A stretch of 64,000 nucleotides of DNA, taken from contig NZ_JYLM01000003.1 in NCBI RefSeq assembly GCF_001439815.1, positions 124,001 to 188,000 of the forward strand, given 5' to 3'. This stretch comes from Pseudomonas orientalis (GTDB lineage: Bacteria; Pseudomonadota; Gammaproteobacteria; Pseudomonadales; Pseudomonadaceae). Shown here one piece after another: positions 27,029-34,871 of this stretch. A program made the translations under genes and the position numbers. Within the stretch, counting starts at the first letter, position 1. Each line of letters begins with the position of its first letter. The notes under the pieces were generated by a model. It made no database searches. It was not told the DNA's origin and saw only the letters and a program-made list of their open reading frames with translations.

Positions 27029-27660
27029 GCCGACCAGCGTCCCAGATCCAGCTCACGGTAACCGGCGGGCAAGCGCGTCAGGCTGTGGTGGGTGGTGAGC
27101 AGCACCGTGCCGCCCTGCTCACAATGCATCGCCAGGTGCTCCTCGAGCTGGGCGACGCCTTGCTTATCCAAGGCGGTAAAGGGTTCGTCGAGAATCCACA
27201 GCGGCGGGCCCGGCAGGTACAAACGCGCCAGCGCCACGCGGCGCTGCTGGCCGGCGGAGAGGGTGTGGCAGAGAACGTCTTCAAAACCCTTGAGACCCAC
27301 GGCGGCCAGGGCCTGCCAGATGGCGTCGCGGCTGGCGCGGTGATGCAGGGCACTGAGCCAGCTGAGGTTTTCTTCGGCGGTGAGCACGTCCTTGATACCG
27401 GCGGCGTGGCCGATCCATATAAGGTTGCGCGCCAGTGCTGTGCGTTGCTCGTCGAGGGGCTTGCCGTTGAGACGCACCGCCCCGGCCGTCGGCCGCATCA
27501 GCCCGGCCAGCAGGCGCAACAGGCTGGTCTTGCCGCTGCCGTTGGGGCCGCTGACCTGCACCATGTCGCCGCCCGCCAGGCGCAGGTCGAGGTGCTCGAA
27601 CAGCAGGCGCAGGTCGCGTTCACAGGAGAGCGCTACGGCTTCAAGAAGAGGGCTGGTCAA
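27025..27660 (-). CDS. ccmA: ABC transporter ATP-binding protein CcmA
   Basis: 211 residues. The Walker A is [14 protein letters not shown] (about 39-52), the signature motif is [14 protein letters not shown], the Walker B is LWILDEPF, and the switch His is in LLTTHH. It powers the CcmAB complex. It is the first gene of the minus-strand ccm operon; its promoter must lie within the 200 bases before the divergent fliK-like gene. Confidence 0.96.
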   Translation of the reverse strand: MTSPLLEAVALSCERDLRLLFEHLDLRLAGGDMVQVSGPNGSGKTSLLRLLAGLMRPTAGAVRLNGKPLDEQRTALARNLIWIGHAAGIKDVLTAEENLSWLSALHHRASRDAIWQALAAVGLKGFEDVLCHTLSAGQQRRVALARLYLPGPPLWILDEPFTALDKQGVAQLEEHLAMHCEQGGTVLLTTHHSLTRLPAGYRELDLGRWSA

Positions 27661-27862
27661 AAGATCGCGGGCCTTTACGGTTCAAGTCGGCGGTGCAGCG
27701 GCCGTTATAAAAGAAATGCACAATAACGGCTTTGGCGACCGGTTTTAGAGAGCTGGATCAAATAGTTGTGAGGTTTTTAGCGCTCTCTTTGCAGACGGGC
27801 GGCATTATACATGCGATGCCCTACGCTAAAGAGAGCAATTTCCCCCAGAGACGATGCGCACG

Positions 27863-29440
27863 ATGACCGGCGAGATCAACCTTCCTACGCTTCCTCCCAC
27901 CCCGGCAGCCGGGCAAAGCCCTGCGCCTGCGCCGGGTGCACTGCTCAAACTGCTGGAGCCGCAGATCGGGCTGATCGACCCAGGGAAAACCGCCAATGCC
28001 GAAGTCATCGCCCTTAAACAAGGCGGTGAAGCCTTTCAGTTGCTGCTCAAGCTGACCTTGGATGGCGGCCGCCAGACGCTGGTGCAGGCCAGCAGCGCCC
28101 AGCCTTTGCCCTTGGGCAGCAATGTGGCGGTGAGCCAGACGCCAGCGGGCAACTTGACCCTCAGCCTGCAACAGGCCTTCAGTGCCAACGTCGCCGCCCT
28201 CACCCGCATCGATACCACCCAGGTCCCGGAAGGTACGCTGTTGCAGGCCAAGGTACTGACCACTCAGACGCTGCCCCAGGGCGCGGCGCAACCGGCGATC
28301 TATCGTTCGTTGGTGACCGTGCTCAATAACGCCTTGGCCGGCGCGACACTGACGGTGGAAAGCCCACAACCGCTGCGCGTGGGCAGTTTGCTCAGCGCTG
28401 TGGTGCAGAACGCGCAAACCTTGAATTTTGTGCCGCTGAGCGGGCTCAAGGATCAATTGGCGGTTACCCAGCAACTGTCGACCCAGCAAAGTCGCCAGGG
28501 CTCCCTGGATGCGGTCTTCACCGCCCTGCAAAACCTGCCCCGTGGCGACAGCACCTCCACCGACCTGCGCGCGGCGGCCGAGCGTCTACTGGCGGCTTTG
28601 CCCGATCTGGCGCAAGTCAGTAACCCCAAGGTATTGGCGCAACTGGTGCAGAACAGCGGGGCCTTTCTGGAAGCCAAACTACTCGCCGGACAGAACCCGC
28701 AAATCCCGCCATTGGACATGAAGGGCGCGTTGCTGCGCCTGGTCGCGGACCTTGTGCCCGCCCTGCCCGCCAGCACCAACCTGAATGCCATCCTCGCCGC
28801 CAATACACTGGCCCAGGTATTGCCGAACTTCGTGCGCAGCCCGTTGGGCACCCTCGGCCAGATCGGTGCGCGCCAGACGCCACCGAGTTTCCCGTTGCCC
28901 GAGCGGCTGATGGCCAAGCTGGAAGGCGAAGGCGACCTGGAAAACCTGCTGCGCCTGGCCGCCGGAGCGATCGCCCGCTTACAGAGCCACCAGCTGTCGA
29001 GCCTGGAACAGACCGGCACCACCGCCGACGGCCGCCTGCAAACCACCTGGCAACTGGAAATCCCGATGCGCAGCCTGCAGGACATCATACCGCTGCAGGT
29101 GAAGTTCCAGCGCGAGGAGCCGACGCCCGACAAGGAGCCATCCGACCGCAAAGACCGCAAAGACCCCAAACACATGCTCTGGCGCGTCGAACTGGCGTTC
29201 GACATGGAGCCGTTGGGGCCGTTGCAGGTACAGGCACAACTGACTCAGGGCAAACTCTCCAGCCAGTTGTGGGCGACCCGCGCCTTCACCGCCAGCCTGA
29301 TCGAAAACCACTTGGGCAGCCTGCGCGAGCGGCTGGTGGCCTCCGGGCTTGACGTCGGCGACCTGGATTGCCACCTCGGCACACCGCCGCGCGGGCCGAA
29401 AACCGGACTTGAACAACGCTGGGTGGATGAAACCGCATGA
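27863..29440 (+). CDS. FliK-like flagellar hook-length control protein
   Basis: About 525 residues from MTGEINLPTLPPTPAAG (ATG 27854 is an alternative). The N-terminal two thirds are Ala/Leu/Gln-rich low-complexity sequence, typical of ruler proteins. The C-terminal domain (about 390-500: WRVELAFDMEPLGPLQVQAQL...LRERLVASGLDVGDLDCHL) matches the FliK C-terminal export-switch domain. It is not in a flagellar operon; its only partner is the FlhB-tail gene, whose start overlaps by 4 bases. It may be a second, non-canonical FliK. Confidence 0.8.
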   Translation: MTGEINLPTLPPTPAAGQSPAPAPGALLKLLEPQIGLIDPGKTANAEVIALKQGGEAFQLLLKLTLDGGRQTLVQASSAQPLPLGSNVAVSQTPAGNLTLSLQQAFSANVAALTRIDTTQVPEGTLLQAKVLTTQTLPQGAAQPAIYRSLVTVLNNALAGATLTVESPQPLRVGSLLSAVVQNAQTLNFVPLSGLKDQLAVTQQLSTQQSRQGSLDAVFTALQNLPRGDSTSTDLRAAAERLLAALPDLAQVSNPKVLAQLVQNSGAFLEAKLLAGQNPQIPPLDMKGALLRLVADLVPALPASTNLNAILAANTLAQVLPNFVRSPLGTLGQIGARQTPPSFPLPERLMAKLEGEGDLENLLRLAAGAIARLQSHQLSSLEQTGTTADGRLQTTWQLEIPMRSLQDIIPLQVKFQREEPTPDKEPSDRKDRKDPKHMLWRVELAFDMEPLGPLQVQAQLTQGKLSSQLWATRAFTASLIENHLGSLRERLVASGLDVGDLDCHLGTPPRGPKTGLEQRWVDETA

Positions 29441-29766
29441 AAAACGCTGCCACTCCCCGTCAAGCGATCGCCCTCAAGTACGACGGCCAGCAAGCGCCCA
29501 CCCTGACCGCCAAGGGCGACGAGGCCCTGGCTGAAGCGATCCTCAAGCTGGCGCGGGAAAACGAAGTGCCCATCTATGAAAACGCCGAGTTGGTAAAGCT
29601 GCTGGCGCGCATGGAACTGGGGGACAGTATTCCAGAGGAGTTGTACCGCACGGTGGCGGAGATCATCGCGTTTGCGTGGACGCTCAAGGGCAAGTTTCCG
29701 GTGGGGTATGATCCGAATGCGGGGCCGGTGGAGCGGGATGTCACCGAGCGTGGGGATGATTACTGA
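29437..29766 (+). CDS. FlhB C-terminal-domain homolog (YscU/HrcU-type export switch protein)
   Basis: 109 residues without any membrane helix. It corresponds only to the cytoplasmic domain of FlhB/YscU: AIALKYDGQQAPTLTAKG, then NEVPIYENAELVKLLARMELGDSIPEELYRTVAEIIAFAW. The self-cleavage NPTH motif of full FlhB is absent; QAPTLTA stands at that place. Such FlhB2/FlhX-like proteins can replace the cleaved FlhB fragment. It overlaps the FliK-like gene, so the two form a paired switch module. Confidence 0.85.
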   Translation: MKNAATPRQAIALKYDGQQAPTLTAKGDEALAEAILKLARENEVPIYENAELVKLLARMELGDSIPEELYRTVAEIIAFAWTLKGKFPVGYDPNAGPVERDVTERGDDY

Positions 29767-29786
29767 GTAGCCACAGTCCTACACAC

Positions 29787-29828
29787 ATCCAAATGTGGGA
29801 GGGGGCTTGCCCCCTCCCACATTTGGAT
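29787..29828. repeat. Collapsed REP palindrome / possible terminator
   Basis: A perfect 20-bp inverted repeat (29787-29806 with 29809-29828) with a two-base centre, built from REP cores with no spacer. It lies just after the fliK-like/FlhB-tail operon and may stop or stabilise its transcript. Confidence 0.85.
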
Positions 29829-29912
29829 CGCGGATCGGCAAAAGATACCGGTCGGCTCTAAGGCCGCCGCGCTTTTGATCTTGATCTTAGGCGCCCCGTT
29901 AAACCACGCTGG

Positions 29913-30019
29913 CCGAACGCAGGCTTGAATCCGTGGGTAACCCGGCAGGACGCCGGGTTAGCCGCACTGGGCCAGGGATGGCCCAGTGCGGCGGCCCACG
30001 GATTCAAGCCTGCGTTCGG
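29913..30019. repeat. Cruciform-type intergenic element
   Basis: A perfect 25-bp outer inverted repeat (29913-29937 with 29995-30019) encloses two perfect hairpins. The first is 29938-29946 with 29952-29960 (TAACCCGGC/GCCGGGTTA). The second is 29961-29973 with 29980-29992 (GCCGCACTGGGCC/GGCCCAGTGCGGC). Downstream, to about 30118, lies a T-rich stretch and a small CCGCT/AGCGG hairpin. No convincing gene lies in 29767-30408. Confidence 0.85.
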
Positions 30020-30163
30020 GCACACCGAGCCCAAGCGAGGTGCCGAGTGGTGGGGCAAGAGCGTTTTGCTTACTTTTGCGCTTTTCAAAAGTGAGCCGCT
30101 GTAAAAGCGGAACCCATAGCAGCCGTGACCGCAGAAACGGATATGTACTCGGTCTGATCCAAC

Positions 30164-30286
30164 ATCCTGGTCGGCTCGGAGGCCGCCATCGGGGGCAAGC
30201 CCCCTCCCACATTTGGACCAGGATCGACACAAAATCCTGGTCGGCCCAGAGGCCGCCATCGGGGGCAAGCCCCCTCCCACATTGGA
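30164..30286. repeat. Two tandem REP-containing units, 70-base period
   Basis: Copies at 30164-30217 and 30234-30286 share ATCCTGGTCGGC, AGGCCGCC and the full GGGGGCAAGCCCCC core. The joining bases form a hairpin (GACCAGGAT at 30216-30224 with ATCCTGGTC at 30234-30242). A diverged GGTCGGC...AGGCCGCC fragment also lies at about 29850-29868. Confidence 0.85.
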
Positions 30287-30408
30287 CTGAGGCGTATCAG
30301 TTGGTAGCTGTCGACTGGATGCCGTCACGGGAGCTAGCTCCCTAGCCACACGTCGGCGTCGCAACAATGTTATGTAGATACCCATGGCCATCCACATGCA
30401 GATCCAGG

Positions 30409-31626
30409 TCAGTTCAGGACTTCGTTCAGGGGAATGAAATTGACTGGGTCGCCGGCGGCTAATGTGGTCCCTTCCATCACCTCCACAAATCCTTCAGCCC
30501 ACGCCGCGCTGCGCAGCACGCCGGAGCTCTGGTTGTGGTAGATGACCGCCTTGCCCTGCTCGATGCGCCCGCGCAGGTACTCGCGACGGTTGCCGGGCTT
30601 GGCCCAGACGAACCCGGCCGGCACTTCGAAACGCAGTGGTTGCACATCCTCCACACCTTGACGACGCAGCAGGTAAGGCCGAGCCAACAACGCAAACGTC
30701 ACCAGGGTCGACGCGGGGTTACCGGGCAGGCCGATCACCGGCACGCCACGAAAATGCCCGCAGGTCAGCGGCTTGCCCGGTTTGATCGCCAGTTTCCACA
30801 GCGCCAGCTCGCCCTCTTCACGCAGGGCGATGCCGAGGAAATCCGCCTCGCCCACCGACACACCGCCCGTGGACAGGATCAAGTCGACGCTGCCCAGTCC
30901 GGCCAACCGCGTGCGGGTCTGTTCCAGGTCGTCCGGCAGGATGCCGGCATCGCTCACTTCGCAGCCCATTCGCGTCAGCCAACTGCACAGCACGCGGCGG
31001 TTGCTGTTGTAGATCTGGCCCGGCCCCAGGGGCAACCCAGGCTCAATCAGCTCATCGCCGGTCGACAGCACCGCCACCCGCACTCGGCGCACCACCTCCA
31101 GGCGATCACGCCCAAGCGAAGCAGCCAGCCCCAACTCGATCGGGCCCAGGCGCGTACCGGCCGGCAGCACCAACTCGCCGACCGTGGTTTCCTGGCCTTG
31201 CGGGCGGATGTTCTGACCCGCTTGCAACGGCTCGCTGAAACTCACGCGCTCATCGCTGTGAATGATCGCGTTTTCCTGCATTTCGACGCAGTCCGCCCCC
31301 TGGGGCACCGGCGCCCCCGTAAAGATGCGCGCACAGGTGCCGGGCGCCAACGGCTCAGGCGCATTGCCGGCGAAAATACGCTGGCTGACCGGCAAAGGCT
31401 CGCCGGCCCAGTCTGCGATGCGCAGGGCGTAGCCGTCCATGGCACTGTTCGGCCAGGGTGGCAGGTCGAGGGTAGAGACCAGGTCCTCTGCCAGTACGCG
31501 GCCATCGCACTCGGCCAGGCGCACTGTTTCGCGCTCCAGGATCGGCGCGGCGTCGGCCATGTCCAGCAAACGCTGCAAGGCCGCTTCCACCGGCATCAAG
31601 GCGCCGGTTTTACCGGGCTTATCCAC
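30409..31626 (-). CDS. moeA: Molybdopterin molybdenumtransferase MoeA
   Basis: About 405 residues. It inserts molybdate into adenylylated molybdopterin. Motifs in order are LPPWPNSAMDGYALR, RIFTGAPVPQGADCVEMQE, VRVAVLSTGDEL, LILSTGGVSVGEADF and the phosphate-site GVPVIGLPGNPASTLVTF. I propose GTG 31626, which overlaps the moaB stop, because the first ATG (31596) lacks a ribosome site; 31635 GTG is also possible. Confidence 0.93.
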   Translation of the reverse strand: MDKPGKTGALMPVEAALQRLLDMADAAPILERETVRLAECDGRVLAEDLVSTLDLPPWPNSAMDGYALRIADWAGEPLPVSQRIFAGNAPEPLAPGTCARIFTGAPVPQGADCVEMQENAIIHSDERVSFSEPLQAGQNIRPQGQETTVGELVLPAGTRLGPIELGLAASLGRDRLEVVRRVRVAVLSTGDELIEPGLPLGPGQIYNSNRRVLCSWLTRMGCEVSDAGILPDDLEQTRTRLAGLGSVDLILSTGGVSVGEADFLGIALREEGELALWKLAIKPGKPLTCGHFRGVPVIGLPGNPASTLVTFALLARPYLLRRQGVEDVQPLRFEVPAGFVWAKPGNRREYLRGRIEQGKAVIYHNQSSGVLRSAAWAEGFVEVMEGTTLAAGDPVNFIPLNEVLN

Positions 31627-32158
31627 GGGTTTCACAGGGCTCGGCCTGCTTGAGGTGGGGTACGAAATTGCACGGCCGATGACGGTTGTCCAGTTGTTCG
31701 GCCAGGATCCCGTCCCAACCGGTGCGCACGGCGTTGGTGGAGCCCGGCAGGCAGCACACCAGGGTACCGTTGGCCAGGCCGGCCAGGGCGCGCGATTGCA
31801 CGGTGGAGGTGCCGATGTCGGCCACGGAGATCTGGCGGAACAGTTCGCCAAACCCATCGACCTGCTTGTCCAGCAGGCAGCTGACTGCTTCGGGCGTGCT
31901 GTCGCGGCCGGTGAAGCCGGTGCCGCCGGTGATCAGCACCACCTGCACCACGTCTTCGGCGATCCAGTGGGCGACCTGGGCGCGGATTTTGTAGAGGTCG
32001 TCCTTGAGCAGCACGCGCTCGGCCAGGTGGTGGCCGGCGGCGGTCAGGCGGTCGACGAAGACCTGGCCCGAGGTGTCGGTGTCCAGGGTGCGGGTGTCGC
32101 TGACGGTCAATACAGCGATATTCAGAGGTACGAAAGGCGCATCAGCCTTGGCTTTCAT
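31619..32158 (-). CDS. moaB: Molybdenum cofactor biosynthesis protein MoaB
   Basis: 179 residues. It adenylylates molybdopterin or is related to the enzymes that do (MogA/MoaB fold). Visible motifs are [38 protein letters not shown] and the nucleotide-site [20 protein letters not shown]. It lies directly upstream of moeA and divergent from mobA, making a compact cofactor locus. Confidence 0.94.
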   Translation of the reverse strand: MKAKADAPFVPLNIAVLTVSDTRTLDTDTSGQVFVDRLTAAGHHLAERVLLKDDLYKIRAQVAHWIAEDVVQVVLITGGTGFTGRDSTPEAVSCLLDKQVDGFGELFRQISVADIGTSTVQSRALAGLANGTLVCCLPGSTNAVRTGWDGILAEQLDNRHRPCNFVPHLKQAEPCETRG

Positions 32159-32234
32159 GGCACGGTCCGGTTGTCGAAGGAACAGCCCGATGTTATATCA
32201 CAAGCCTCTGTTTACCTGCCGCAGCGGAACCCTC

Positions 32235-32837
32235 ATGCCCCTTGAATCCTTACCCCTGCCCTGCTCGATTCTGTTGCTGGCCGGTGGTCGTGGCCAGCGC
32301 ATGGGCGGCCAGGACAAAGGCCTGCTGGAGTGGCGCGGCCAGCCGTTGATTGCGCACTTGCAACGCCTGGCACGGCCGCTCACGGACGACCTGATCATCT
32401 CGTGCAACCGTAACCATGGGCGGTATGCAGACTACGCCGATCAGCTGGTGAGCGACGACAGCGCGGACTTTCCTGGCCCCCTTGCCGGTATCCGTGCGGG
32501 ACTCTTCGCCGCACGCCATGGGCACCTGCTGATCCTGCCCTGCGATGTGCCGCACATCGATGCGCGATTGTTGGCCGACTTGCGTGCGAAAGCACAACGC
32601 AACCGGCAGGTTCCGGTGATGGTGCGCCATGGCGAGTTCTGGGAACCCCTGCTCTGCATCATCCCTGTCGCCTTGAAGGATCAGGTGGAGCAGGCCTGGA
32701 AAGCCGGCGAACGCAGCCCGCGTAAAATCCTCCTGCAGCTGGGCGCGGTGGGCCTGGAATGCCCGGCCGATGACGCTCGCCTGGCCAACCTCAATACACC
32801 GGACCTGTTGCACACAAGGCCTGGCGTGTCAGAATGA
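32235..32837 (+). CDS. mobA: Molybdenum cofactor guanylyltransferase MobA
   Basis: 200 residues. It transfers GMP to Mo-molybdopterin, giving the bis-MGD cofactor. The nucleotidyl-transferase loop [21 protein letters not shown] is near 13-33, and [11 protein letters not shown] carries the metal Asp. ATG 32190 is an in-frame alternative that has the better ribosome site (AAGGAA, 7 bases upstream); it would add 15 residues. I kept 32235 because the sequence then begins near the conserved loop. Confidence 0.92.
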   Translation: MPLESLPLPCSILLLAGGRGQRMGGQDKGLLEWRGQPLIAHLQRLARPLTDDLIISCNRNHGRYADYADQLVSDDSADFPGPLAGIRAGLFAARHGHLLILPCDVPHIDARLLADLRAKAQRNRQVPVMVRHGEFWEPLLCIIPVALKDQVEQAWKAGERSPRKILLQLGAVGLECPADDARLANLNTPDLLHTRPGVSE

Positions 32838-32916
32838 GTCTTGCATCAGGAACTTTGCCGGCGTTGCACACGTCACAAGGTCAGCATTTTAAAAGTATTC
32901 TCTCGGAGACAAACTC

Positions 32917-33138
32917 ATGACTCAACGGACCATCGCCGCTCTCATGCTTGCACTGGGCCTCGCCACCCTCGCCGGTTGCGCCTCGCCGACAGTGATTACC
33001 CTGAATGACGGTCGCGAAATCCAGGCCGTCGACACCCCGAAATTTGACGAAGATTCGGGCTTCTACGAATTCCAGCAGCTTGACGGCAAGCGTACCCGCA
33101 TCAACAAGGATCAGGTTCGCACCGTTAAAGACCTGTAA
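32917..33138 (+). CDS. YgdI/YgdR-family lipoprotein
   Basis: 73 residues. The signal peptide ends in lipobox LAGC (Cys21). The remaining beta-rich domain begins SPTVITLNDGREIQAVDTPKFDED and ends in RINKDQVRTVKDL, typical of the DUF903 SH3-like fold. It is an envelope protein of unknown function. It has a good GGAGAC ribosome site and a terminator of its own. Confidence 0.92.
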   Translation: MTQRTIAALMLALGLATLAGCASPTVITLNDGREIQAVDTPKFDEDSGFYEFQQLDGKRTRINKDQVRTVKDL

Positions 33139-33155
33139 GCCTTACCGCTTGCCCA

Positions 33156-33185
33156 CAAGGCCCGCCTCGCGCGGGCCTTGTCGTT
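33156..33185 (+). terminator. Intrinsic terminator after the YgdI-like gene
   Basis: CAAGGCCCGC pairs with GCGGGCCTTG around a five-base loop; a short T-rich TCGTTT follows. It lies just before the convergent pseudouridine synthase stop at 33194. Confidence 0.8.
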
Positions 33186-33193
33186 TCCGGCGC

Positions 33194-34084
33194 TTACCAG
33201 TCCAGGGTAATCTCACTGCGAAAGCTGCGTTGAAGGCCGCTGACCGGGTCGATAAAACGCACGCCCTGGGCCAGCAACTTGAGCGGGTTGGCGTAATCGT
33301 CCTCGGCATCCTTGATCACATCGGGATAGAACGGGTCATTGCAGATACTCGCCCCGAGCGCAGTCATGTGCACACGTAGCTGGTGCTTCTTGCCGGTGAC
33401 CGGGAACAGGCCGTAGCGCCATAGATCGCCGTGTTTTTCGCGCACCTCTACCGCCGTTTCGGTATTGCTGGCACCGGGGCCTTCCTGCATGCGGAAGAAT
33501 GGCTCGCCGTCCACCAGCCGGCTCTTGTGCACCAGGGGGAACGTCAGATCAGGCAAGGCCGGGGCGATGGCTTCGTAGAATTTATCGATACGCCGCGTGG
33601 GAAACAGTTGCTGATAGGCCGCGCGGCTGGCGGGATTGGCCGAGAACAGCACCAGCCCTGCGGTATGCCGGTCAATGCGATGCAGCGGCACCAGGGCGGG
33701 GTTGTCCAGACGCCGGATCAAACGGCGCAACAGCGTTTGTTCAACGTACTCGCCGGCGGGGGTCACCGGCAGAAAATGCGGTTTGTCGGCCACCACCAAG
33801 TGTTCATCGGCGTACAGGATAGTTTCTTGTACAGGAATCACTTTCTCGTTGGGCACTTCACGAAAGTAATGGATGCACAGGCCTTCCTTGTAAGCCAGGC
33901 CCGGACCGATGGGGTGCCCATTGCTATCCAGCACCCGGCCACGGGCAATACGGTCCAGCCAGTGTTCACGGGCAATGGCCGGGAAGTGCTCGCACAGGCA
34001 ATCAAGCACCGTCGCCCACCGGCCGGGCGGCAGGTACAAGGTGCTGGCCTGGTGCTGTGAAGGGGAAAAACCGGAAGTGGACAT
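33194..34084 (-). CDS. RluA-family pseudouridine synthase
   Basis: 296 residues from MSTSGFSPSQHQAST; the longer frame to 34408 is not supported. The catalytic Asp lies in VPLHRIDRHTAGLVLF, with LYADEHLVVADKPHFLPVTP before it and FPVTGKKHQLRVHMTALGASICND after it, all typical of this family. The N-terminal part resembles a divergent S4-like region. It modifies uridines in rRNA or tRNA; the exact target is unclear. Confidence 0.9.
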   Translation of the reverse strand: MSTSGFSPSQHQASTLYLPPGRWATVLDCLCEHFPAIAREHWLDRIARGRVLDSNGHPIGPGLAYKEGLCIHYFREVPNEKVIPVQETILYADEHLVVADKPHFLPVTPAGEYVEQTLLRRLIRRLDNPALVPLHRIDRHTAGLVLFSANPASRAAYQQLFPTRRIDKFYEAIAPALPDLTFPLVHKSRLVDGEPFFRMQEGPGASNTETAVEVREKHGDLWRYGLFPVTGKKHQLRVHMTALGASICNDPFYPDVIKDAEDDYANPLKLLAQGVRFIDPVSGLQRSFRSEITLDW

Positions 34085-34157
34085 GCAGATGCTCAACGCC
34101 TGGAATAAACAGGCGAGCATTATCCCGCATGGCGCGCGATTGAGCCTAGGAGAGATC

Positions 34158-34493
34158 TCAGGCCTTGGCCAATTGCACCCGTAGAACCGGCGAAGCGCTC
34201 GCCGCCTCGGTAAACTCCTTGAGCCAGCGCAGTACGTCCACAGCCTCCCAACGGCCCGGGTCGTAGAGCGCGTAGAGCAGGCCCTGATAGCCCACCACAT
34301 CCAGCTGCTTGTGATAACCGGCACGCTGGAACAGCGCTTCGATTTCCGCAAAGCAGGTGTTGAAATGCACTTTGTTGAAGGGCGTCTTGCCTTCCGTGAC
34401 CAGGCCATCGAGGCGCAGCTCGTTCACCGCATCGCGCACGATCTCGGCGGACATGCGATTGACGCTGCTTTTCAGTTGTTCAACATTCACCAC
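34158..34493 (-). CDS. Small protein under LexA control, unknown function
   Basis: 111 residues from GTG 34493, with GAGGG 7 bases upstream. The sequence is probably helical (VEQLKSSVNRMSAEIVRDAVNELRLDG; WEAVDVLRWLKEFTEAA) with no membrane segment or known motif. I do not recognise the family. A perfect LexA box lies 22 bases upstream at 34516-34531, so the gene should be induced by DNA damage. It is separated from the glutaredoxin-like gene by that promoter and so is its own transcription unit. Confidence 0.75.
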   Translation of the reverse strand: MVNVEQLKSSVNRMSAEIVRDAVNELRLDGLVTEGKTPFNKVHFNTCFAEIEALFQRAGYHKQLDVVGYQGLLYALYDPGRWEAVDVLRWLKEFTEAASASPVLRVQLAKA

Positions 34494-34515
34494 GGGCGTT
34501 CCCTCTATTCAATCG

Positions 34516-34531
34516 CTGTACAAACATACAG
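34516..34531 (-). promoter_or_regulatory. LexA (SOS) box
   Basis: CTGTACAAACATACAG matches the gamma-proteobacterial consensus CTGT-N8-ACAG exactly. It sits 22 bases before the 34493 start, where it would block the promoter. Confidence 0.8.
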
Positions 34532-34567
34532 TAACGTAATATTCGGAAACCCGCCATCGCATAAACG

Positions 34568-34804
34568 TCAGCGCAGGAAAGCCACCACCTGCTCAGTGTC
34601 GAACGGCCAGTCCAGCTCAGCCCCCGTGTCGACCCGCCTGAGTACCGGAATCCGCAGGCCGTAGACCTCGGTCAGGTCGTCGGGGTCGGTGATATCCACC
34701 AATTCCACAAGTAACCCGTGCTCGACGAGCGGCATGATTTCGGCTTCGGCAATCTCACACAGATGGCAACCCAGGGTGCCGAACAGCTGGCATTCAGGAA
34801 GCAT
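34568..34804 (-). CDS. Glutaredoxin-like protein (DUF836 type)
   Basis: 78 residues with a thioredoxin-like fold. The redox motif is GCHLCEIAE (CXXC at about 13-16), and the cis-Pro site appears as YGLRIPVLRR, as in DUF836 glutaredoxin-like proteins. The role is a small cytoplasmic thiol redox protein with an unknown partner. The pairing helix between CXXC and cis-Pro is short, as usual for this family. Confidence 0.88.
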   Translation of the reverse strand: MLPECQLFGTLGCHLCEIAEAEIMPLVEHGLLVELVDITDPDDLTEVYGLRIPVLRRVDTGAELDWPFDTEQVVAFLR

Positions 34805-34871
34805 GGCAAATGCACTCGGATGGAAAACACCTCACCATTCTAAGCTCAACAGTGCCCGGCAAGCGCGCCGA

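Noticed and set aside
30164..30286. Possible CRISPR-like direct repeats
   Set aside because: Only two copies, each containing a REP palindrome, no regular spacers and no cas genes.
29858..30397. Minus-strand open frame of 179 codons in the repeat island
   Set aside because: It is made wholly of palindromic repeat sequence (VGGGLPP-type peptides come from REP cores), so it is not a gene.
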